64,000 nucleotides of DNA, taken from positions 3,100,001 through 3,164,000 of the forward strand of contig CP099418.1 in NCBI GenBank assembly GCA_024114885.1, in the 5' to 3' direction. This document shows positions 20,805 through 30,796 of the stretch, one piece after another. Numbering within the stretch: the first letter of the stretch is position 1; every line of letters begins with the position of its first letter. The notes under the pieces were generated by a model that made no database searches, was not told the origin of the DNA, and saw nothing but the letters and a program-made list of their open reading frames with translations. The stretch is from Septoria linicola (lineage: Eukaryota; Ascomycota; Dothideomycetes; Mycosphaerellales; Mycosphaerellaceae). A program made the translations under genes and the position numbers.

Positions 20805-22873
20805 ATGGCGCCGGTTGGAGGAGCTTCCCAGTTTGACCATGCTGCTGTGCAACGCCGCCAGGCTCTGCAAGGCTCATCGGGCCCTGCTGCATTGGTCAAG
20901 AATGCCAGAGTCTTCGGCATCGCTTGCTTTGCCTGCTTGGGTGGACTTCTGTATGGTGTGTATATTGGTTTACAATCATTACTTGGCAGAGACGGCTGAT
21001 CGAGTATGCACAGGCTATAATCAAGGCGTGTTCTCTGGAGTCTTGACAATGTACAGTTTTGACGACCACATGGGTGTCTGGGTTCGTAACCCGACCAAGA
21101 AAGGTTGGCTGACTGCCATTCTCGAGCTCGGAGCCTGGGTCGGCACCATATACTCCGGTTTCCTGGCAGAGATCCTGTCGCGCAAGTATGCCATCTTGGT
21201 GAATACTGCCATCTTCATCATCGGTGTCATCGTTCAATGTACCGCTGTTACCGGCATCGGTGCTAGTGCCATCCTCGGAGGTCGCTTTGTGACTGGTATG
21301 GGAGTCGGCAGCTTGAGCATGATTGTTCCGATGTACAACGCTGAAGTCGCTCCTCCGGAAGTCAGAGGAGCCTTGGTGGGCTTGCAGCAACTCGCAATCA
21401 CAACTGGCATCATGACCAGCTTTGTATGTAGTCGCTCGACTTCTCTGACCGTTGTTCGCTAATTCGATATCGGCAGTGGATCGACTATGGCACGAACAAT
21501 ATCGGCGGTACAGGAGAAGGACAACACGATGCAGCGTGGCTGGTTCCTCTCAGTCTCCAGCTACTCCCAGCTGTCCTTCTTGGTGTCGGTATGGTGTTCA
21601 TGCCGTTTAGTCCTCGCTGGCTGGTACACCACGACCGAGAAGCTGAAGCACGACGAACCCTTGCCAGCCTTCGTAACCTCCCGCAAGACCACGAGCTGAT
21701 CGAGCTCGAATTTCTCGAGATCAAAGCCCAGTCTCTCTTCGAAAAACGCTCGACAAGAGAGAAGTTTCCAAACCTGGCCGATGGCTCCGCCTGGTCCACT
21801 ATCAAGCTCCAATTCATCGCAGCAGCCTCTCTATTCAAATCCATGCCTATGTTCCGTCGGGTCATGCTTGCTACCGTCACCATGTTCTTTCAGCAGTGGA
21901 CAGGAATCAATGCGGTACTCTACTACGCACCACAGATCTTCCAGGGCCTCGGACTGTCCTCCAACAGTACCTCACTTCTAGCAACAGGGGTCGTTGGAAT
22001 AGCCATGTGGCTCGCTACATTTCCTGCCGTGGCCTATGTCGACAAGTTCGGACGAAAGCCCATTCTCATCAGTGGAGCAATCGGCATGGCAACATGTCAC
22101 ATAATCATTGCCAGCATTACAGCACGATACCAAGACTCGTGGCCGACTCATGTTGCAGCAGGCTGGGCAGCTGTCAGTATGGTCTGGCTCTTCGTGGTGT
22201 TCTTTGGCTATTCATGGTATCTTCAGGCTGTTCGATGTGAAGCGATCGAGAACTGACACACACACAGGGGACCGTGCGCATGGATTGTCATCGCAGAGAT
22301 TTGGCCCCTGAGCCAACGACCTTACGGCATTGCATTAGGAGGTGAGTATCGCAAAAGCAACGCGGCAACCAACACTGACGTCTCCTAGCTTCATCAAATT
22401 GGATGAACAACTTCATCGGTAAGCCTCCCTGCTCATCCTCGTTTACATGACAGTCACAAGTCACGACTCTTGCAACAGACATCGTAAAATATTCTTCATG
22501 ACATGCAGCGTGGCACAGCAACTACGCAGACATTTGGAGAAGAGGTTGCTAATTGTGACCTACAGTCGGTCAAGTCACTCCGGACATGCTCACAAGCATG
22601 ACTTATGGCACTTATCTTTTCTTCGGAATACTCACCTTCCTGGGAGCGGCTTTCATCTGGAAGTTCTTTCCAGAAACGAAAGGGTTGTCGTTAGAAGAGA
22701 TGGATGTCCTTTTTGGGTCTGTCGGCTATGCTCAATCGGATGCCGAGAGAATGAGGGAGATCAATCGCGAGATTGGACTGGATCGCATTCTGCACGGAGA
22801 GGGACTCACTGGAGAAAGACAGGAGAGTCTCGATGAGAAGGCAGATGTCAAGCACAGAGAGTCAGAGCTGTAA
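20805..22873 (+). CDS. MFS hexose transporter (RCO-3/STL1-like sugar porter)
   Basis: A 12-helix major-facilitator sugar porter for uptake of hexoses across the plasma membrane. Six exons, 20805..20955, 21014..21423, 21477..22216, 22268..22341, 22389..22418 and 22566..22873, give 570 aa; exon 5 is only 30 nt. Signatures in order: GIACFACLGGLLYGYNQGVF in helix 1, RFVTGMGVGSLSMIVPMYNA with EVAPPEVRG (the PESPR-type loop), MPFSPRWLVHHDREAEARRT, FFQQWTGINAVLYYAPQIFQ in helix 7, KFGRKPILISG and the PETKGLSLEEMD motif after helix 12. The QQWTGINAVLYYAPQIF motif is typical of glucose/xylose porters and the RCO-3 glucose-sensor group; substrate cannot be fixed. The last intron is 147 bp, longer than the others. 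Confidence 0.9.
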
Positions 22874-23100
22874 GCTGATGTCGACACGGGCATGCATAGG
22901 CTCAGCCAGCTTCGGAATGAAAGGTCATTACAATGCATATAGCTCTGTGCGATGAATCGAGTTCTATGAGCGGTCATCGCACCTCAAGCGCCGCACGGTA
23001 AGCGCGCAATGCGTTCAACTCCGACCGATGCGATGCAGAATTACCATCTATGCCGCCGGGACCAAGGAAGTCTATGCTATTCCCTTAATGCAATAAATAT

Positions 23101-24756
23101 CTACAGGTCCTCAGTGTCAGACTCTTCGACCTGCTCCTCTGCATGTTTATGCCTCTCCTCTTCCATTTCCTTGTATGTAAACCAGCTCAGCAGCAAGAAT
23201 GCGAAGATGATGAGCAGACCTCCAGCCATAGCAGCGCCAGTCAGCGGACTGTACAGTGGTGGAGGTAGGAGTTCATCGCACAAGGCGACCAAGAAGATGG
23301 TCAACAGAGCTGCTACAGAGCTCAGCACTGGCGAAGTAAGAGAGATGAGAACCAAGAACGATCCACTGAATGTAGCGTTCGATAAGACCGAGATTGCCAG
23401 CATCCAGGAGGCCTTTCCAGTAGGCAGTTCGAACTTCTCAATTCCAAGGTAATGAAGGAGTGGAATCGGAATCCACAATACAGTCAATGTAAAGAGGCCA
23501 ATCATGCTGCCAAAAGTGTTGGCGAACAGCATGCCGCGGTTGGGCGAGCAGCCGTCTGGAGGACAAGCGACTCTCTTGTAGAGGACTTCGTAGAAGCCGT
23601 AGAGTACGCTACCCACGCCGATGACCAGGTTTCCAAGCGCTCTGTTCTTTGCTTCCGAGCTGTCGGGCGCAGATGGTCCTCCAGCGCCTCCACCTGACTT
23701 GTTACCGTGCTTTGGATGCGCCTGGTCCCCGTAGGCTACAACAAGCACGCCGACGATGGCCACAATAACGGAGGCGACTTTGCTCCAGCGCAACTTCTCA
23801 CCCAAGAGCGGAATCGCGAAGGCATAAGCGAAGAATGCCGAGCAGTTGTAGATGGCCGTCAAGTCGGAGGCAGTCGTCATGTCCACGGCTACATACCATG
23901 AGCCGCCCGCAACCGTCAAAGCACAGGTCACAAATGCCGTGGTCCGGATAAAGTATGGCCAAGGAGACTTTTTCTGCAAATGCGTGGGGACATTGAGCGT
24001 CCTATGCTCTACCATTTGCGCTGTCGATCTGATGATTGCAACATGTCTCCTCCAGAAAGCATCCCAGGGCTGATTCCACTTGGCGATTCTGAGGATTGCC
24101 AGCTGGACAAACCACAACACCGACCACGAGCCGTGTGTGAAGTAGAGCATACAGTAGGCCTTGTTCCAATGTAGGTCATGCTGGATATAGACGGCCGTCT
24201 CGGTCTGGACTGCAAAGCTCACCAAGCTGATGAGGAGGAACGCGGCTGCATAGGTATACCGCGTGCGCACGTCGTCCTTGGACTCGACGATTTCGGGGTC
24301 CCGCTCACGGAAGTGCGTCGACTGCCTCGAGCCCAGGCCAGGCCGTACGCTCTGATCATAGCTCGTTCGCCTGTCGCCGTTCAGCAAGGGCTGGTGCTGG
24401 TGGCTTTTGGATCGAGGATGATCAGGGCGCAGGTCCGAGGGCATAGTGTGGTCGTAGCCCTCTTCCTCCGACCTCTCGGCCTCGTCCCACGCAAAGTCGC
24501 TGTCGCTGTCGTCGTCGCCGTCTTGACGACTGGTCTTGTTGTCCAATTGTGTAAAGGGGGTGGCCTGGCGAGAAGTGTCGCGGCTCACGTTGACAAAACT
24601 CGACGAGTCGGCGTTGGTGGACGATCTGTCGTCGCCGTCGTCGTTGTGCGTGTGGGAATGGCCGCGCGATGACAGTAAAGTGGACGACGGGGTGGGCTGC
24701 TGCAGCTCCAAAGACTGCGCGTATCCGGGTGGAGGACGTGATTTATTATCAGGCAT
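23101..24756 (-). CDS. Drug/metabolite transporter superfamily (EamA/SLC35F-like) membrane carrier
   Basis: An intronless 551-aa frame from ATG 24756. The first ~165 residues are hydrophilic, Ser/Asp-rich and probably cytosolic (DDDSDSDFAWDEAERSEEEG). About ten hydrophobic helices follow: YTYAAAFLLISLVSFAVQTE, YCMLYFTHGSWSVLWFVQLA, FVTCALTVAGGSWYVAVDMT, LTAIYNCSAFFAYAFAIPLL plus GEKLRWSKVASVIVAIVGVL, a glycine-rich loop, then LGNLVIGVGSVLYGFYEVLY and later LLTIFLVALCDELLPPPLYS. The 'IYNCSAFFAYAFAIPLLGEKL' arrangement is the EamA/SLC35F half-repeat motif. Yeast relatives (YML018C/Thi74 group) sit in the vacuole or mitochondrial membrane; substrate is unknown. The tail is charged (EEERHKHAEEQVEESDTEDL). 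It is convergent with the hexose transporter. Confidence 0.85.
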   Translation of the reverse strand: MPDNKSRPPPGYAQSLELQQPTPSSTLLSSRGHSHTHNDDGDDRSSTNADSSSFVNVSRDTSRQATPFTQLDNKTSRQDGDDDSDSDFAWDEAERSEEEGYDHTMPSDLRPDHPRSKSHQHQPLLNGDRRTSYDQSVRPGLGSRQSTHFRERDPEIVESKDDVRTRYTYAAAFLLISLVSFAVQTETAVYIQHDLHWNKAYCMLYFTHGSWSVLWFVQLAILRIAKWNQPWDAFWRRHVAIIRSTAQMVEHRTLNVPTHLQKKSPWPYFIRTTAFVTCALTVAGGSWYVAVDMTTASDLTAIYNCSAFFAYAFAIPLLGEKLRWSKVASVIVAIVGVLVVAYGDQAHPKHGNKSGGGAGGPSAPDSSEAKNRALGNLVIGVGSVLYGFYEVLYKRVACPPDGCSPNRGMLFANTFGSMIGLFTLTVLWIPIPLLHYLGIEKFELPTGKASWMLAISVLSNATFSGSFLVLISLTSPVLSSVAALLTIFLVALCDELLPPPLYSPLTGAAMAGGLLIIFAFLLLSWFTYKEMEEERHKHAEEQVEESDTEDL

Positions 24757-25389
24757 TCATGCGATTAACTTAGAGATGTGGAGCCTGCGCCCGCGCCCAT
24801 GTGACCGTCTGTTCGTCTCTTCTATCAGTCAGTGGTCATCTGCTGTCTCTCTCTGCGCACTTGGAAGCTTCGGTGGGCTGCTGCTGCTCTGCTGCCATGT
24901 CCTCCTTGCGCCCAGAAATAGTTCTAGTGCCCGAACAGAGAAGGGGTCAGAATCCACCATCGCCGAGCCTGAGTGACGCCAGCAGCATGACGCCGGCCGG
25001 GAGAAAAGCCATGTGGCCTCCTGTGCACTGACAGATGAACTCATCTAGAACTAGTGCCACATGCCACTTCACCTCTGACAGAGACGCATCTCCAACATGG
25101 TGGATCAGCATGAGCGACACAGCAGTGCTCATATCGTGCTCTGCGGACCAGGCGGCCGCTTCTGATGGCGTTGCTAGCATGTTTGTTTAGCTTTGCTGAT
25201 GCAATGCACATGGCATCATCTTTTAGGCGTTTGAGCATGTTAACTCCGCTTGACTCCAGGTCTGCTTCTGCTGCTCTCCAATAAATACATAGACCGAAAC
25301 CGCACTTGGCATCTACAAGCCTCATCTGAGCAAACACAAGCATCTACCTAACTCTCCGCAACTTCATTATCACCAGAGTACTAGCCAAG
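24757..25389. other. Divergent promoter region between the DMT carrier and the aldo-keto reductase
   Basis: 633 bp between two divergent ATGs. Frames here are short and out of phase with any domain. Near 25200-25380 the sequence is CA/CT-rich leading into the reductase ATG, as expected for a fungal 5' UTR. No gene is supported. Confidence 0.45.
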
Positions 25390-26622
25390 ATGCCATTGAT
25401 CAATGCAGGAACAGGGAAGCCGCGAGTCATCCTCGGCACCATGACGTTTGGCCCCGATGAGTCCACTGGTGCTCGCATCACATCTCTGGATGATTACAAG
25501 TCGTGCTTGGACCACTTCCAGTCTCGAGGATACAATGAAATTGACACCGCACGAGTCTACGTTGGTGGCAAGCAAGAAGCCTGGGTAGGTCCAACGGATT
25601 CACATCACACGACATAAATGCTAACACATCCGTAGACCAGAGATGCAGGCTGGAAGGACCGAGGTCTCACCTTGGCCACCAAATGGTATCCCCACGAAGC
25701 TGGAGCGCACAAAGCTGAGAAGATCGAAGAGCAATTGAACAAGTCTCTGTCCGAACTTGGCACAGATACTATCGACATCTTCTACCTCCATGCAGCGGAC
25801 CGCAGCATCCCCTTTACCGAGCCTTTGAAGAAATTGGATGAGCTGCATAAGCAAGGCAAGTTCGTGAACCTTGGGTTGAGCAATTTCACAGCGGCCGAAG
25901 TGGCTGAGGTTGTGATGCATTGCAAATACAACAATTGGGTATGACCTCCCAACCTGCGAGTAGATCGTTCCAAACCGTCGCTCAATACTGATCACTGCTC
26001 AGGTCCGACCAACAATCTATCAGGGAATGTACAACGCCATTCAAAGAAACATCGAGCCAGAGCTCGTCACAACACTCAAGAGATACGGCCTTGATTTGGT
26101 TGTGTACAACCCTATAGCTGGCGGCCTCTTCTCCGGCAAAATCAAAACGACCGACGTTCCGTCCGAAGGCCGCTTCAGCGACAAAGCCTCCGTCATGGGC
26201 ACAAACTACCGCAAGCGCTATTTCCGCGACGACACCTTTGGTAAGAATCTTAGTGAACATAACCCATCATGTCTCAGACAGTCGCTGACTTATGTCCGCT
26301 ACTTCTAGAAGCGCTCCGGCTCATCGAGCCAGTCGTGCAAAAGCACAACCTCACTCTCCTCGAAACGGCATTCCGATGGCTGGTGCATCATTCCAAGCTG
26401 AATATCAAGGACGGCGGGAACGATGGAATAATCATCGGCGTTTCGAGCCAGCAACAGCTGGAGTCAAATCTCTCCGACCTGGAAAAAGGACCCCTGCCTA
26501 AGGAAGTTTTGGAAGTTTTGGACGAGGCTTGGCTGATCACGAAGCCTACCGCCGTGCCTTACTGGCATGGTGAGTTGAAGTATACATATGATACTGTTGA
26601 CGCCCTTTTCGGTAAGAAGTGA
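25390..26622 (+). CDS. Aldo-keto reductase, AKR7 type (aflatoxin B1-aldehyde reductase-like)
   Basis: An NADPH-dependent cytosolic reductase of aldehydes/ketones. Four exons, 25390..25584, 25636..25938, 26003..26240 and 26309..26622, give 349 aa with introns of 51, 64 and 68 bp. The fold's landmarks are present: RVILGTMTFGPDESTGARIT in strand 1, the catalytic Asp and Tyr in YNEIDTARVYVGGKQEAW, the catalytic Lys in LTLATKWYP, the His in IDIFYLHAADRSIPFTE, the NADPH loop GLDLVVYNPIAGGLFSGKIK and the C-terminal IIIGVSSQQQLESNLSDLEK. The DRSIPFTEPLKKLDELHKQG stretch and the Tyr-rich end (YWHGELKYTYD) match AKR7 family members, which reduce dialdehydes including aflatoxin dialdehyde; the actual substrate here is unknown. 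Confidence 0.93.
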
Positions 26623-27030
26623 GAAACCACACCCGTGTCTTTCTCGAGTGGTCGTTCTGGCCGAGCGAAGCACGAGTTATGCAAAGCAAAGTTTAGGATG
26701 CACCTGCACGTGCCATTCTCGATAAAAGTCACATGCTGAGCAATCCAAAACAACTTCACACGCGAGCATGTCAAGCACTCGCATCTCAGTTCTTTCGATG
26801 TCGAAGGTCATTCCAAAACATTCTCACATTCTCCCGTGTCATCCTCGGGCTGTGCCACTTGCTTCTCGCAGCCACATGCAACTACAGACTCTGGCTCATG
26901 CGAGAAGAATGATAGAGCCTTGCCATGCCCTTTCACGCCATGCTGTGCCAGCCCGTTGTCCTACTCTCCACCTCACCATCGACTGTGGCATCGCCGCAAA
27001 GCACAATTCTTCACCCCATTTGCATACAGC
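26623..27030. other. Intergenic region, no gene upstream of the small basic protein
   Basis: About 400 bp. A frame in phase with the next gene can be extended to 26836, but only from a GTG, so these bases are treated as non-coding leader. The sequence is CA/CT-rich (for example CACATTCTCCCGTGTCATCC near 26825), consistent with a promoter/5' UTR. Confidence 0.4.
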
Positions 27031-27402
27031 ATGGCTCACCACTTTCGCACAACGCACAATCCCATCCCCTCGGGCAATGTCCCTGGCCCTCCACCGACTG
27101 ACGCACATTCCCGCTCACACGAGCCATACCATTCTCATACATATCACTCAATGTCTGGTGGTTCTAGCAGTAGGAACAAACAAGTTCGCTTTGACGACGA
27201 CTTTCGGCCTTCCGCTTTGCAAATCAAGATCAAGTTAGGTCCGCGCTCCCATCCTACGAGTGAAGTCAAGATCAGTGTGGATTTTGAAATGGGAAAGCTT
27301 CCGCGCATCAGAGTCAAGACGAAGAGACCAAGGGAGCACAACCATAGGAAGAGACGCAGGACGTACGTGGACGAGCAAGACGCAGATGGGAGGCAGTGGT
27401 AA
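27031..27402 (+). CDS. Small His-rich and basic protein of unknown function
   Basis: ATG 27031 opens a 123-aa frame. Residues 1-40 are His/Ser/Pro-rich (MAHHFRTTHNPIPSGN, HSRSHEPYHSHTYHSMSGG). The central part looks strand-forming (RNKQVRFDDDFRPSALQIKI KLG split, then EVKISVDFEMGKLPRIRVKT). The end is a strong basic cluster (KRPREHNHRKRRRTYVDEQD) that could act as a nuclear localisation signal. No family is recognised. An upstream extension of the same frame starts only at GTG and is not used. It converges on gamma-tubulin, with about 150 bp between stops. That this is expressed is a moderate inference from composition. Confidence 0.5.
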   Translation: MAHHFRTTHNPIPSGNVPGPPPTDAHSRSHEPYHSHTYHSMSGGSSSRNKQVRFDDDFRPSALQIKIKLGPRSHPTSEVKISVDFEMGKLPRIRVKTKRPREHNHRKRRRTYVDEQDADGRQW

Positions 27403-27556
27403 TAATGGCCTGGGAGGAATTGTGGAGCTGGAGGGTTTGGTCCAGGGAATTCGAACTCGCTCGTCCGTAATGTAAATCGTGGTATCATGCGAGGCTCGTG
27501 GAACGCTTGGAGTAGAAGGAATGTCGCATCCTCACTGCGAATTCAGTGTACATCGC

Positions 27557-29219
27557 TCATCGCCCGGTCAGGCCATCAGTCCTGGCATCGGCACCGCTGT
27601 CTGTGGCTTCTTCTTGTTGAGCTCCAGTTAGATAGTCAGCTCGTTCGGCCTCCTCGTATTCGTTGATCAGGTCCATCACGACTTCTCTCGAAGTGTCGAA
27701 TTCTCCTAGGCCATCGCGAAACGTTCCGTGTCGCTTGTATGTGTCGACAAACGCATTTCGCTTCCGTAATCGATCGTACTGGAAGACGATGCGCTTGAAC
27801 AGGGTGGCAATACCAGTGTGGTTGGCCAGCATCAAGCCTGACACTCGTGGCGGCGTGCGCGTAGTGTACGGGGGCTGCGTGTAGGGAGATGTGCGGGACA
27901 GCGCTACCTGTATGCTCGCAGGACCCCAAGGAATAAACGATGCAAGATTTCTTTCTCGAATACGAAGTAGCGATTTGTGCACCTGCAATCTGTCAGATCC
28001 AATAACGTGTTAGATGAAGGCGGATTCTGGAACTTACATCGGTTGGGTCTGCGTCGCCCATGATGATATTGAGTATCGAGATGTAGCAGCTGTTTTTGCT
28101 TGGCTTCGCGGTGACCATCTGGTTCTTGGGCTGCAGTAGTCGCCTCATGACATCTAGGACTGTCGTCTTCCGCACTGTCCTCGCAGACTCTACGTTGTTC
28201 CCAGTGAAGGGGGTGTAGCTCGTTTGCAGGAAATGGCATCGCGGTGTTGGGATAAGGCTGGCTACAATTCCAACCAGATCATTGTGCATGTATCCCGGGT
28301 ATCGAAGCGTCGCTGTCGATGCAGACATGACGGTACTAACAAGCTGATTTGTCTGTTCAAACGACGGCTCCTGCACGTGTAGCGTATCGGCGGCTATCCT
28401 GGAGAGCGCACCATTGTCCAGCACCACGACAGCATCGGCATTCTGGGTCAAGCGGCGCATCGCGAGAAGCGAGTTGTACGGCTGCACTACGACGTCGCCC
28501 GCGTTCTGTGTATCTGGGAACACCGAATATGTCTGTATGAGCTTCTTCGGGAAGCGATCGTTGAGTTGCTCGAGCAGGAAAGATCCCAAGCCAGATCCCG
28601 TTCCACCTGCGATCGAATGTAGAAGCATGAAACCCTGGGCGCGTGTTTGTCAGCCTATTGTGCGTCCATGCGCCGACATTGCAAGCATCTTCCTGCATAC
28701 CTCGAGACTGTCGCTGCCGTCTGCTTCTCGATCAATCATGTCCAAGACCTCGTCCTGCACCTGCGAGCCCATGTCGTATCCGGCGGCCCAATTGTTGCCG
28801 GCACCTGTGCCTTCCTTGTGCACATAGAAGTTCTCGGGGTTGTAGATGTTCTTGTACGGGCCCGTCTGAATCGCGTTGATCACTCTTGGCTCCAGATCGA
28901 GCAGAATGGCGCGAGGAATGTATCGTGTGTCGTCGGATTGGTAGAAGAAGACATCTTTGCGATCGCCGCCCTCGGTAGCAAAGTCCTCGAGGTTGCCGTC
29001 TTGGTTGATGCCGTGCTCCAGGCAGAGTTGCCGCCAGAACTGCGAGCCGACTGTGCTTTGAGTGTCAGTGGTGACAGAGCACGACTGATGTGGAGTGCAT
29101 CGAGAGCGCAAGACTGACCGCTATTGCCGCACTGGCCTGCCTGGAGCGTGATGATCTCCCTGAGAGGCAGTCAGTACAGGTTTACACGTATTGTCAACGC
29201 GATCTACCCACCGAGGCAT
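27557..29219 (-). CDS. mipA: Gamma-tubulin
   Basis: Gamma-tubulin nucleates microtubules at spindle pole bodies within the gamma-TuSC. Five exons, 29219..29212, 29159..29119, 29050..28701, 28634..28038 and 27982..27557, give 473 aa. Exon 1 is only 8 nt (MPR, the Arg codon split), then EIITLQAGQCGNSVGSQFWR. Landmarks: GINQDGNLEDFATEGGDRKD, NNWAAGYDMGSQVQDEVLDM, the tubulin GTP-binding signature GGTGSGLGSF, QTYSVFPDTQNAGDVVVQPY, QNADAVVVLDNGALSRIAAD and CHFLQTSYTPFTGNNVESAR. The C-terminus (EYEEAERADYLTGAQQEEAT) is the gamma-type end rather than the EEGE tail of alpha/beta. The 'GGDRKDVFFYQSDDTRYIPR' stretch is diagnostic for gamma. The small leading exons are common in fungal tubulin genes. 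Confidence 0.96.
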
Positions 29220-29354
29220 CTTGGACTATGGCCGTGATTGAATAGGACGCGATGTTGCTCTGGAAGACGCGTTTGAGGCACAGGTACAAGGCACTAAGGC
29301 AGGCATCAAGGGTCCAAGTCCATCTTCATCCTCTCGTGGCGCATACTAAAACGT

Positions 29355-29369
29355 CGGATTCGGAATCCG
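29355..29369. repeat. 15-bp perfect inverted repeat (palindrome)
   Basis: CGGATTC, one G, then GAATCCG: two 7-bp arms that are exact reverse complements around a single base. It sits between gamma-tubulin and the AT-rich relic. It could be a CGG-type zinc-cluster factor site or part of the relic's edge; neither is shown. Confidence 0.6.
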
Positions 29370-29400
29370 GACTGCCGAGGCTTATAACACCGCTTTTTGA

Positions 29401-29720
29401 TTAATACAACAATAGCTTCTAATCGATATAGTACTATAATTAGCTATTAGAATATAGAGGCTAATTAATAAGTTTATTAAGTATATCTTAGAGGTTACTA
29501 ATAGTAAAAAAACTAACTCTCTAATGCCTATACTATCTAGAAAGATTACTAAAAGAGCTTACTAACTATTATAGGTAGATAGTAGCGATAATAGTAGGTA
29601 ATATTATAAATAGATATAGAGTACTATAGATAAGCTATATAGATACTATATTACTATATAAATAATTCTCTTAATAGGATATAGCTTAAAGAGTATAGTA
29701 GTCTAAGCTACTAGATCTAA
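29401..29720. mobile_element. AT-rich, RIP-like degenerate repeat relic
   Basis: An abrupt island of AT-rich DNA (roughly three-quarters A+T, dominated by TA, AT and CTA/TAG steps) in a window otherwise near half G+C. From 29431 to 29720 (290 bp) I count no CpA and only one TpG (29525-29526), whereas TpA is extremely frequent. Repeat-induced point mutation in Pezizomycotina converts C to T mostly in CpA on either strand, leaving exactly this pattern. I therefore read it as the remains of a RIP-mutated transposon or duplicated sequence. No terminal repeats, target-site duplication or coding remnant can be identified inside it. Confidence 0.75.
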
Positions 29721-30156
29721 CAAGCGCAATACAGCCTGTAAGAGCTGCCTTAAACCGCAGCTATCGTATAGGGCGGGAAAGGCACTCCAGAAAGCCGTCG
29801 ATGCGTTTGCGTTCGATCAAGAAGGCGACGCTGAGGATTTTCTCAAATTATACGACACCAAGATTGCCCAGGCTGCCTGCACACCTAGCTGCATTATCAA
29901 GATCAGGGCAGCCATTCGGACGAGAATTGCTAGCGCTGCACCTGCAGGTATGGAGAGCTCGTGGACTGTGGACCAGGCCACCAGAGTTCAAGTTCTAAGG
30001 AACCTGCTAGACAGACTTAAGAGCATGGTTGATCAACTCGAGCAGGCAGGTGGAAGTGAAGGAACACAAGTTGGACACAGGGAGGTATTGCAACGGAAGC
30101 GTATTGTCGGCCCAAAGGAGAGTGGAGTGGAATGGCATGTGCTATCTGAGCACTGA
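29707..30156 (+). pseudogene. Beheaded coding fragment abutting the AT-rich relic
   Basis: Immediately after the relic a forward frame is open from 29707 (following an in-frame TAA at 29704) to a TGA at 30154-30156. It has natural protein composition: KRNTACKSCLKPQLSYRAGK, then ALQKAVDAFAFDQEGDAEDF, LKLYDTKIAQAACTPSCIIK, ATRVQVLRNLLDRLKSMVDQ and LEQAGGSEG. The first ATG is at 29950, too late to account for the upstream coding-like part, so the 5' end of the gene seems missing or lost in the relic. Helical periodicity is evident, and no known domain is recognised. It may still be expressed from ATG 29950 as a 68-aa peptide, but a truncated gene remnant is the simplest reading. Confidence 0.45.
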
Positions 30157-30796
30157 TGTCGTGAGGCTGCTGTGGTGGAGTGCGGTCTGTAGTATCGCGC
30201 TGATCTACTGGCACGCTTTTCGCGCCGAGACATGCCCTTGTTAGATATCTGGGGGTGACAGCTCGCAAACCACAGCCCGGCAGCATAGGCTCCAACGTAA
30301 ATTCCTGCTTCCAACTTCCTGCGTCTCGTATTGCACTTCATTTCTTTGCTTAATGCGCTCGATCTACCATATGGTATGTCTATCGGCTAGGTATACTCGG
30401 AAGGGATTTCTCCGATACCAGTCCCAAACTGATAACAACAGCAAGTGAGGTAAGTACCCTCGGAGCTCGACGACGACAGAGAGCTGGAGAGGTACGACCG
30501 TACACGAGGCTTGTGTTTGGCGACAGTACCTCCACGGACATCCCTCCTGCCTTTCCTTCACGCGACTCTGATTCTCCATCATCAATCTGCAAGCATGTAC
30601 GCAGAAACGCTGCAGCTCGTCACTGCTGCTGGCTAGCACGGAGCAATGTTCTCCGCTGAGGAGTCAGTGCAGCTTGTATGCCAGACTGCTCGTCCGTGCC
30701 CGTTCAGGCAGGTCTGTAACAGAAATGCTCAATGTGAACATGCTTAAAACCCCCAGGTAGGCCGATTGGGAAATTGCCCGGAATAACCTCAGCAAC
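30157..30796. other. Intergenic region upstream of the mannanase
   Basis: 640 bp without a supported gene; frames are short and shadow-like. This should contain the mannanase promoter, but I found no confident carbon-control (CreA) or mannanase-activator motif by eye. Confidence 0.4.

Noticed and set aside
29355..29369. The palindrome as a transposon terminal repeat
   Set aside because: There is no matching copy at the far side of the AT-rich relic and no target-site duplication, so it is listed only as an inverted repeat.
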